20,112 nt of DNA, taken from NCBI GenBank assembly GCA_052387955.1, contig JBQTIQ010000012.1, positions 1 to 20,112 of the forward strand, given 5' to 3'. Positions 15,101 to 20,112 of this stretch are shown piece after piece. Source of the stretch: JBQTIQ01 sp052387955. Its GTDB lineage: Bacteria; Actinomycetota; Acidimicrobiia; Acidimicrobiales; JACDCH01. Position 1 is the first letter of the stretch. The number at the start of each line of letters is the position of its first letter. Position numbers and translations under genes: made by a program. Under the pieces are notes generated by a model. It had not been told where the DNA came from, ran no database searches, and saw only the letters and a list, made by a program, of their open reading frames with translations.

Positions 15101-17325
15101 CGGTCGAGGGCGTGAACCCCGCCGACCTGATCCTCAATTCAGGGGCGATGTCTCGAAGCACAGACCTAACCGCACAGTGGGACTCGCCTGTTTCCGTCGC
15201 CTTTCCAGATGTCGGCTACCGAGTTCAGCTCTCTGAGGATGCGGACTTCGCCGATGTCCTAGTGGAACGAGATCTCCCGACCTCAGCGACCTCGACTGAC
15301 TTCCATGCTTCAGACGGAGTGGCCTTCGGGCACTCGTACTACTTCCGCGTCGCACTGCTCGTCGACGGCGAGGTTGCTGCTGGGTGGGCGAACTCCGAAC
15401 GCGTCGACGTCAGTGAAGAAGACTCCGGCCCGGTCGTCCTGCATGCACCGGTCCCGACTGGCTACCACGGCCAGGACATTCCCATCCGTCTGTTCTCGTC
15501 GTGCGGGAGTGGTCATGAGTGCAACGGCACTCTCAACTACCGCACGACGCCGAATCCCGAGTCGCTGATCGAACCCGCCGGTACCGCCGGCACTGGCAGC
15601 TGGACAACAGCGCCGCTCTCGGAGGTAAGCCGTGTCAGCGCTGATGCGGACTACGACGTTGTGGAGTGGGCCGCCACGATCCCGGGATGGATGGTCACGA
15701 CCCACGGTGTCGACTACTTCTTGGAAGCAACCGATCAATTCGCCCGGACGCGCGTTCCGGGTGGCACCTACACGTCCACGCCCGGTCTACAGCCGCCGAA
15801 CGTCGGCTACTGGCACGTCCACACGGTGAGCCCACCGCTGCTCGCCCACGTGCCCCCGCCGTTCGGGTCGAGCGGAGAGGACCTGCGTGTTGAGCTGCAG
15901 GCCGCCTGCTCGACGGGCAACTGCGACGCGACGCTCTTCTATCGGACGACAAATGACGACGCCACGGCTACAGAGTCCGACATCGTTGCCGAGAACGGCG
16001 AGTTGATCGCCACGCCGAACTGGCCGACTGCAACGATGCAGCAGGTCGGTGCGCCGGCTTCGCTCGGCGACGCGGGCGAGATGCTGACCTTCGAAGCCGA
16101 GATCCCGGCCAGTTTCGTCGACACAAGAGGAGTGGACTACTTCTTCCACGTCACCGATGGCGAGACCCAAGCGTGGTCACCAGGCACGACGTACGAGGGC
16201 TACTTCGCCCCCCTCGACGGCATGCGGACGGGCTACTTCCACACCCACGTCCTCGAACAGCCCCACATCGTCCACGCTCCCGTCGCCACTGCGCCGTTCA
16301 GGAGTGACATAGCGGTTTCGGCGCAGTCGAACTGCCCCGTCATGAGAGCCTGTACCGCTCGCCTGTACTACCGAACCACGACCAATGACGTGCTCGACAC
16401 GACAACGCCGTTCGCCTCCCGGCCAATGGCAGTCGTTGGCGGTGCGCCTGTAGGAAGCACACGACCCATCACCGTGACCGGCGCGATCCCGGCCTCGGTT
16501 GTCGACACGCGAGGAGTCGACTACTTCTTCTCGATCTCCGATGGAGCCACGACGACTTGGTGGCCCGGGACGTCGCATGTGGACGGGTACGTTCCGGTCC
16601 CTGGCACGCGCGTCGGCTACCACCACATCCGCGTCCTCGAGCCGCCCCACATCGTCCACCAGCCGCCCGGCGCCGTGCCCGCACTGACGGATCTGGCAAT
16701 CGAGGCGACAGTCACCTGTGTCACGGCGAGCTGCGGCGTCACGCTCCACTACCAGAAGGCACTCGGCACAACGGAGCCGTTCCCGCACGCCATCCCGATG
16801 ACGCGAGTCGGTACGCTTACGCCATCGCCTGCCGGCCCGATCGCGACCTACCGAGCGACTATCCCAGCCGCCGACGTCACCACCGCTCAGCTCTCGTACT
16901 ACATCAAGGCTGACGATGGATATACGCGTTCCTACGCGCCTGGGACCTTCTACTGGGGCGCCTACATGCCCGTCGATGGCCAGCGAATCGCGGCCTATCC
17001 CGTACGGGTGCTCGAGCCGCCGCACGTAGTACACGTGCCCCCGGGCGCTGCCGCTATCGGCTCACCCGTCACTCTCGCTGCGACGTCCAACTGCGCCACT
17101 CCATCATGCATAGGCACGCTCCACTGGCGGCTCCCCGGAGGTGCCTGGCAGAGCTTGACGATGTCTGCGACGAGGTCGCCCTCGGACGCGCCGACCGGCG
17201 ACCTCATGTCGTACTCGGCAACAATTCCTCAATCGTTGTCCAGCGCGGGCTTTGAGCACTGGATCGAGGTCTTCGACGGCTACGTCGCCGAGCGAACCCC
17301 GACGCTTTCCACGCTCGCGTACTGA
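12103..17325 (+). CDS. Giant secreted multidomain protein with alpha/beta-hydrolase (lipase/PGAP1-like) domain and Cys-pair repeats
   Basis: A 1740-residue exported protein. Residues 1-43 are a Sec signal peptide (basic start, hydrophobic core, A-A-A-A before E-P-P); a Pro/Ala/Ser linker follows. Residues about 235-500 form an alpha/beta hydrolase: M-V-H-G-L-N-G oxyanion loop (241-247), A-H-S-F-G-G with nucleophile Ser318, I-A-T-P-N-G-G-S, and candidate acid D447 and His489, as in lipase/PGAP1-like esterases. A beta-sandwich-like domain at about 635-720 precedes two related domains opened by D-E-D-G-D-G-L-W-D (743) and D-T-D-G-D-G-L-Y-D (868), calcium-binding-like motifs. From about 1111 come five repeats of 100-140 residues, starting near 1111, 1246, 1388, 1516 and 1641, each with a Cys pair 5-7 residues apart. 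No membrane anchor or sorting signal is seen. The substrate is unknown; lipid or ester hydrolysis is inferred. Confidence 0.8.
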   Translation: MALRRTKGDRAIARTKWWALPLAAMFASGLALVPFAATGAAAAEPPLGDSPADAPQTSPGAPMSPSAGAGAPSSAAPSDSEGGPTFAYYDRNNVRSYFVSNGYDLDQYLFGTDSPLDFTMYIDGVYPSRTTANGFPTTSHPLFSKNALITLAVYDVDDEDGEVDGFYVNGFALPGTLAGMHGKWSIVTFEIPATYLKFSGGPEGSGKNDFEVRIDTEGIGWAVEVAWANLKLDPGPLPIAMVHGLNGNGDSDGNGFANTWGAARDVYEDLVPDLDDRIIAPVLTGQDGTSIEAPMLADELFDLQFETGMPQVNLLAHSFGGLTSRCFIFDLNNSGYFGRVRDLVMIATPNGGSELATDMCNSQKTHWLLANLRDAFNVVTAELANAGDCTDEDSKLYQLQQWYVRDVFNEIVRDSSSEYPDRTSTEYYTIAGTKASAGSGILNGEDDGNVEVHSVFWLRPEDGGRYDIQPSNGDHPGLHEPLAMHNLRHSDIIKEDSDALTDAACFQYGFWPKVLCDLSEDSGGASPMEASATEDESPADLQHVDTDVVTIPAGETRTVSVPTAGVPSASLLVLSDGADGDLSATFGGEAFEDVEILESTMLGVDVVSPTSGSVAITNTSASAVSAVVLTETETNQQVSVSATPQHPAPGDTVTVTVRTSGATAPTSVSAFVVNKAVTTKSAVTLTNQGGGVYAGTFTAPLGGTYTIDAVAQGSFGAVSATSALQVQTQAATLAGIATEATTDEDGDGLWDSLDLGAEVDVDTAGDFRVVADVVDRNGNLVTSVGWNGALTSGVTTVPLRIEGREIFKRRADGPYRVTNVAVAHDDALMTLAFSVDDLGSTDGYDFEEFEHERLQIDPASLTESTPVDTDGDGLYDFIEVRGSLTTDLPGEYSVSGRLRDPDGDSTGEAHQVVTLVNGVNQFTLRFPTTDIANGAYGSTVFSVGDVAVLNNTNLDVQDFVIDALETRSYSSRNMDGYPVGPPREARWAQTVPAGGLVDLTVEGVNPADLILNSGAMSRSTDLTAQWDSPVSVAFPDVGYRVQLSEDADFADVLVERDLPTSATSTDFHASDGVAFGHSYYFRVALLVDGEVAAGWANSERVDVSEEDSGPVVLHAPVPTGYHGQDIPIRLFSSCGSGHECNGTLNYRTTPNPESLIEPAGTAGTGSWTTAPLSEVSRVSADADYDVVEWAATIPGWMVTTHGVDYFLEATDQFARTRVPGGTYTSTPGLQPPNVGYWHVHTVSPPLLAHVPPPFGSSGEDLRVELQAACSTGNCDATLFYRTTNDDATATESDIVAENGELIATPNWPTATMQQVGAPASLGDAGEMLTFEAEIPASFVDTRGVDYFFHVTDGETQAWSPGTTYEGYFAPLDGMRTGYFHTHVLEQPHIVHAPVATAPFRSDIAVSAQSNCPVMRACTARLYYRTTTNDVLDTTTPFASRPMAVVGGAPVGSTRPITVTGAIPASVVDTRGVDYFFSISDGATTTWWPGTSHVDGYVPVPGTRVGYHHIRVLEPPHIVHQPPGAVPALTDLAIEATVTCVTASCGVTLHYQKALGTTEPFPHAIPMTRVGTLTPSPAGPIATYRATIPAADVTTAQLSYYIKADDGYTRSYAPGTFYWGAYMPVDGQRIAAYPVRVLEPPHVVHVPPGAAAIGSPVTLAATSNCATPSCIGTLHWRLPGGAWQSLTMSATRSPSDAPTGDLMSYSATIPQSLSSAGFEHWIEVFDGYVAERTPTLSTLAY

Positions 17326-17335
17326 GGCCGACGCG

Positions 17336-17677
17336 ATGACGGACACGGGCAACACACCGACGGACACGGGCAACACACCGACGCGCGAGCGCTCGAGCTT
17401 CATCGCTTGGTGTGTAGCGTCAGCAATCTGGAGCTGGTTCTTCTACGGCGTCGGTGGGCTCGTCGCTACTGGAGTTTTCGCTGACCCCACAACCGCACAA
17501 CGCCTCACCGGAGCGGTCCTCGCGGGCATTGCGCTCTTCGGACCAGGGCTAAGCGGCACAGTTCTCGCGCACCGGCTCGACCGACCACGGTGGCGCACCG
17601 CGAGCGTCGTAATCCTGATGGCATCACCGCTAGCCAGCGCCAGCGTGTACTGGTGGGATAGCTGGGTCTTCTTCTGA
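17336..17677 (+). CDS. Small membrane protein (113 residues), unknown function
   Basis: ATG 17336 lies 10 bases after the stop of the giant secreted gene and has GAGG about 8 bases upstream, so the two are likely cotranscribed. The N-terminus contains a duplicated T-D-T-G-N-T-P unit. Three hydrophobic segments follow: F-I-A-W-C-V-A-S-A-I-W-S-W-F-F-Y-G-V-G-G, L-T-G-A-V-L-A-G-I-A-L-F-G-P-G-L, and A-S-V-V-I-L-M-A-S-P-L-A-S-A, with R-L-D-R-P-R-W between the last two. No family is recognised. It is the last gene of element A before the core, tail to tail with recombinase B. Confidence 0.65.
   Translation: MTDTGNTPTDTGNTPTRERSSFIAWCVASAIWSWFFYGVGGLVATGVFADPTTAQRLTGAVLAGIALFGPGLSGTVLAHRLDRPRWRTASVVILMASPLASASVYWWDSWVFF
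17339..17380 (+). repeat. Tandem 21-bp coding repeat
   Basis: Two exact copies of a 21-bp unit (17339-17359, 17360-17380) encode T-D-T-G-N-T-P twice at the N-terminus of the small membrane protein. The length keeps the frame, and the unit is a typical slippage-prone linker. Confidence 0.8.
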
Positions 17678-17678
17678 G

Positions 17679-19409
17679 CTACGCGGCGGGACGAAGGGGT
17701 AGCAGCGGAGAGGCCACAGGAACTCCGACCGGCCGGGGTTGAGTCCGTGGACGTGGGGCACGACTCCCCCCTCCGACACGTACCTGACTACACGGAGGCC
17801 TCGACTCGACGAGGACCCGGCCGTCGGGGTGGTACGTGAGCGAGATGCCGAGCTCGGCGTAGACGGCGGCCTTGTCGGCAGGGTCGGCGTCGCGGAGCAC
17901 GGCGACCATTTCGTGGAGCGAGGCGACGATCGCCTTGATCTCGTCCTTGGTGAGCCGTGGCGCGGGTGCGGCGTCGGCGAGCTGGCGCTCGGCCGCGAGG
18001 CGCTCGGCGCGAACCTCGGCGATCCAGCGGCCGACCACGGCAGGCTCGGTGCCGGCTTCGAGCGCGGCGCGGTAGCGGTCGAGTCGCCGGTCGCAGTCGG
18101 CGATCTTCTCCTTGGCTGCGGTCGATCGGGCGTCGTCGATGGCGGAGCGGTCGTCGGCGGCAGCGAGCGCGGCACATGTGTCGTCGAGGTGCTGGGGGTC
18201 GAAGATGGTGGCGAGCCACCGGTCGAGGCCGGGTAGGACGGCCTCCTCGCGGACGTTAACCGAGCGCGGGTGTCGGCCTTGGACATCGGCGTACTCGGAG
18301 GGGAACCGGCACCGGTAGTAGGCGCGTTCGTGCGCCCAGGCGCCCTCCATGCGGCGCTCGCAGATGGCGCAGCGCATGAGCCCGCTGAGGACGTAGGTGT
18401 TCTTGCGGCGCGGCCGCACGGTCGTCGCCCGCTTGCCGGCGAGCGATCGCTGGTCCTGCGCTCGCTCGAACAGCTCGACGGTGATGAGGGGCTCGTGCAC
18501 GACGTCGGTCGACCAGACCCAGTCGGAGCGGTCGTTCCAGCGCATCTTGGTCTCGTGGCCGAGGGCGACGTCCTCGACGTCGACGAGGACCTCGTCTCGC
18601 CGCTGGCGATTCCAGACCTGCCGGCCGGTGTAGCGGGGGTTGTCGAGGATCGCTCGCACAGCGCCCTTGGACCAGGCGCCTCCGCTGGAGGCACGGTGCC
18701 TGTTCCGGGCCGGGTCGTGCGCGGAGGGCGACGGGATGCCGTCGGTGGTGAGGGCCTCCGTGATCGCCATGAGGCCCTTGCCCGCGACGTATTCGGTGAA
18801 GATCCGCTCGACCACTGGCGCCGCGACGGGATCGGGCTCGAGTTGGTGGAGCCGTGCGCCCATGGCTGCCTTCCCGGGGTTGGGGTGCGCGCCGGCGTCG
18901 CCGAGCTGGTAGCCGTACGGCGGCCGGCCGCCGAGGAAGCGGCCCTCGGTGGCCGCCTGCGCGGCCATCGCTGAGCGGACACGAACCTTGATGCGGTTGC
19001 GCTCGCCCTTGCTCATCCCTCCGTAGAGGCTCATGACGAGATCGTGGGCGTCGGAGCCGGGATCGACTCGGCCACCAACCTCGGGGACCCAAAGCTCGAC
19101 GCCGTAGTGGGCGAACACGGGGAACGTGAGGCCGAACTGGTTGCCGTAGAATGCGCGCGCCGGTTCGCCTATGACGACGGCCCCGAACCCTCGGTCTGGC
19201 CGGGGCAGCGCGCCGAGCAGCAGCGCAGCCTGCGGGCGCCGCTTCCAGGGCAGCGACCTGGACTGGCCCACATCGAAGAACTCGGCGACGATCCGCCCGT
19301 CTTGCGGCTCGATGAGGGCCTGGGCTCGGGCGAGCTGCCAGCCACGCGACGAGGCCGGGTCCTGTTGGTCCTCGGTGCTGACCCGGCCGTAGAAGGCGAA
19401 GGCGGTCAT
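17679..19409 (-). CDS. Large serine recombinase (site-specific integrase) of element B
   Basis: A 576-residue protein from ATG 19409. It cuts and rejoins DNA through a 5'-phosphoserine link to integrate or excise the element. The catalytic domain is M-T-A-F-A-F-Y-G-R-V-S with Ser11; the recombinase domain has G-G-R-P-P-Y-G-Y-Q-L and D-N-P-R-Y-T-G-R-Q-V-W; a zinc ribbon L-M-R-C-A-I-C-E-R-R-M...Y-Y-R-C-R-F, a coiled coil (about 400-490) and the core-encoded R-V-G-G-G follow. It aligns with the broken recombinase of element A over its length. It runs 28 residues past R-V-G-G-G (S-R-A-P-R-P-R-T-Q...), a Pro/Arg tail that looks like read-through into neighbouring DNA because this copy of the core lacks the in-frame stop. 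The frame is open far upstream of 19409, but that part does not resemble the family. The small gene ends 17 bases before it. Confidence 0.9.
   Translation of the reverse strand: MTAFAFYGRVSTEDQQDPASSRGWQLARAQALIEPQDGRIVAEFFDVGQSRSLPWKRRPQAALLLGALPRPDRGFGAVVIGEPARAFYGNQFGLTFPVFAHYGVELWVPEVGGRVDPGSDAHDLVMSLYGGMSKGERNRIKVRVRSAMAAQAATEGRFLGGRPPYGYQLGDAGAHPNPGKAAMGARLHQLEPDPVAAPVVERIFTEYVAGKGLMAITEALTTDGIPSPSAHDPARNRHRASSGGAWSKGAVRAILDNPRYTGRQVWNRQRRDEVLVDVEDVALGHETKMRWNDRSDWVWSTDVVHEPLITVELFERAQDQRSLAGKRATTVRPRRKNTYVLSGLMRCAICERRMEGAWAHERAYYRCRFPSEYADVQGRHPRSVNVREEAVLPGLDRWLATIFDPQHLDDTCAALAAADDRSAIDDARSTAAKEKIADCDRRLDRYRAALEAGTEPAVVGRWIAEVRAERLAAERQLADAAPAPRLTKDEIKAIVASLHEMVAVLRDADPADKAAVYAELGISLTYHPDGRVLVESRPPCSQVRVGGGSRAPRPRTQPRPVGVPVASPLLPLRPAA
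17765..17780. other. Attachment core between elements A and B
   Basis: Exact second copy of tcccccctccgacacg. It encodes R-V-G-G-G of the element B recombinase in the same frame as the left copy. Unlike the left core, it is not preceded by the T-loop-like gttcaag, so the sequence to its left differs. It is inferred to be the right end of element A and the left end of element B. Confidence 0.55.
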
Positions 19410-19426
19410 CGGGCCAAGGGTACGGC

Positions 19427-19582
19427 TCAGCCGGCCCGCCGCTGCGGGATCACTGCCTGCTGCGCGGCGGCCTTGCGAACGATCCGCAGCAGCGCGGCGA
19501 GAGCTGTCGGCGTCAGCGTCGGCGGGGCGGCCGGGACGGCGACCACAACCGGGGACGCGTTCGACGGGGTCGGCATGACCAT
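19427..19582 (-). CDS. Small gene directly upstream of the serine recombinase (copy B)
   Basis: About 51 residues from ATG 19582, with ATG 19576 as an alternative, ending at TGA 19429-19427. The body S-P-V-V-V-A-V-P-A-A-P-P...A-L-A-A-L-L-R-I-V-R-K-A-A-A-Q matches the small protein at 7614-7850 in element A. It ends 17 bases before the recombinase ATG, so the two are probably one transcript. Conservation of sequence and position across diverged elements supports a real gene. The role is unknown; a partner or directionality factor of the recombinase is one possibility. Confidence 0.5.
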   Translation of the reverse strand: MVMPTPSNASPVVVAVPAAPPTLTPTALAALLRIVRKAAAQQAVIPQRRAG

Positions 19583-19653
19583 CACCCCGGGAATGCGTCT
19601 TCGGCGCGGCGAAAGCGCAACGGTCCGACGAGGTTCGTCGCCGACTTCGGCTC

Positions 19654-19688
19654 GGGGGACTCCCCTGGCCTCGCCGGGGGAGTCCCCC
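19654..19688. repeat. Inverted repeat (hairpin) of element B
   Basis: gggggactccc (19654-19664) pairs with gggagtccccc (19678-19688), an 11-bp stem separated by 13 bases, the same spacing as the hairpin at 7925-7957. One more C-G pair extends the stem inward. Confidence 0.7.
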
Positions 19689-19880
19689 TCGATGCCCATC
19701 CGGGACTCGGTTGGCGGGATCGGATTGCGGGTCGACGCACGAGTCTTGCAAGCCATCGACGGGCGGCGCGGGCGACATCGGGGCCAGAAACGCGAGTGGG
19801 CGCGCCCACGAACGTGAGCGCGTCGGCAGATTCTTGGCGGGTGCCGGCAGCAGGGCGGTCCATGCGGCCCGAAGGCGCGA

Positions 19881-19915
19881 GCGGGACGTCCCGCCGCGCG
19901 ATCGGGACGGTCCCG
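19881..19915. repeat. Two neighbouring GGGAC/GTCCC palindromes
   Basis: gcgggacgtcccgc (19881-19894) is a perfect 14-bp palindrome and cgggacggtcccg (19903-19915) is a perfect palindrome around one central base. Their centres are about 21.5 bp apart, two helical turns, as expected of paired operator sites for a dimeric regulator. Confidence 0.6.
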
Positions 19916-20112
19916 CTGCGATCCTGGTGCATCGAGCCCACAGCTGGGCGCCGACCCTCGCTGCGGGGACATGTCTCGCTGCCGAGCTGTTGGCGGCCTG
20001 ACTACGCGGTGACGTAGGCGGTAGTTCCGGTCGCGCTCTTTGGTGACGCGGTAGGCGCGCTGGGAGCGACAACGGTGAGGATGTCGGGTCCCCGTACGCG
20101 GGTGGGCCCCTC

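Larger units (their letters stand above)
5958..17780. mobile_element. Element A: complete integrative/mobilizable element with secreted-protein cargo
   Basis: About 11.8 kb bounded by identical 16-bp direct repeats (5958-5973 and 17765-17780). Order: serine recombinase pseudogene, small gene, hairpin and palindrome module, MobF relaxase, giant secreted protein, small membrane protein. Recombinase plus relaxase without visible type IV secretion genes is the make-up of an integrative mobilizable element that borrows another conjugation apparatus. The boundaries are inferred from the repeats. The recombinase is broken, so any excision would need help in trans, possibly from the intact recombinase of element B. 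Confidence 0.6.
17765..20112. mobile_element. Element B: left part of a third related element
   Basis: Begins at the core with an intact serine recombinase, followed by a small gene, hairpin and palindromes that parallel element A. The relaxase and cargo expected by analogy would lie beyond the right edge of the window. Confidence 0.55.
19583..20112. other. Non-coding control/transfer region of element B
   Basis: About 530 bases without a supported gene. It holds the conserved hairpin (19654-19688), tgcaagcc at 19747, gcgacatc at 19772, gaaacg and a 14-bp palindrome (19796-19809) that parallel element A, then two GGGAC/GTCCC palindromes (19881-19915). A minus-strand frame open to the window edge encodes Q-R-A-Y-R-V-T-K-E-R-D-R-N-Y-R-L-R-H-R with good third-position GC near 19990-20070. 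It may be the end of an unseen gene, but nothing confirms it. Confidence 0.45.

Noticed and set aside
19410..20072. Long N-terminal extension of the element B recombinase (open for another 221 codons)
   Set aside because: The catalytic domain starts at M-T-A-F-A-F-Y-G-R-V-S, and upstream residues are Pro/Arg/Ser-rich read-out of non-coding GC-rich DNA containing hairpins.
1..20112. CRISPR arrays, rRNA or complete tRNA genes
   Set aside because: No regularly spaced repeat-spacer pattern and no complete RNA gene were found by reading both strands; only the tRNA 3'-end-like fragment at 5951 was seen.

Overview
The DNA is GC-rich and its real genes have strongly GC-biased third codon positions. 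Together with MobF relaxases, large serine recombinases and probable GTG starts, this points to an actinobacterium; nothing in the window fixes the genus. There are no housekeeping genes. The whole window is accessory DNA and reads best as a tandem array of related integrative/mobilizable elements.

Each element appears to follow one plan: short attachment core, large serine recombinase (minus strand, 3' end in the core), small conserved gene, non-coding block with hairpin and palindromes, MobF relaxase (plus strand), cargo, next core. Three copies are seen, wholly or in part. Element 0 (1 to about 5957) shows only its right part: the C-terminus of a MobF relaxase cut by an IS630-type insertion, then a defence cargo. 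The cargo is a 55-residue protein, a Vsr endonuclease, a C5-cytosine methyltransferase, an EcoRV-like restriction endonuclease whose DNA-recognition loops differ from EcoRV, two related small proteins ending in W-P-[A/S]-W, and an Mrr-like nuclease. Element A (about 5958 to 17780) is complete: a recombinase pseudogene with one in-frame TGA and a CTG where its start should be, the small upstream gene, a candidate oriT, a full-length MobF relaxase, and a cargo of a 1740-residue secreted multidomain protein with an alpha/beta-hydrolase domain plus a small membrane protein. Element B (17765 to the window end) starts with an intact serine recombinase and its own small gene, hairpin and palindromes; its relaxase would lie beyond the right edge.

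The 16-bp sequence tcccccctccgacacg occurs at both ends of element A, and in each case it encodes the R-V-G-G-G tail of a recombinase. At the left copy it continues into a stretch matching a tRNA T-loop and acceptor 3' side, and the recombinase stop codon lies in that stretch. The points most worth follow-up are the tandem modular array with interchangeable cargo, the core-encoded recombinase tail, the conserved small gene and oriT-like module, and the EcoRV-fold enzyme paired with a C5 rather than an N6-adenine methyltransferase.
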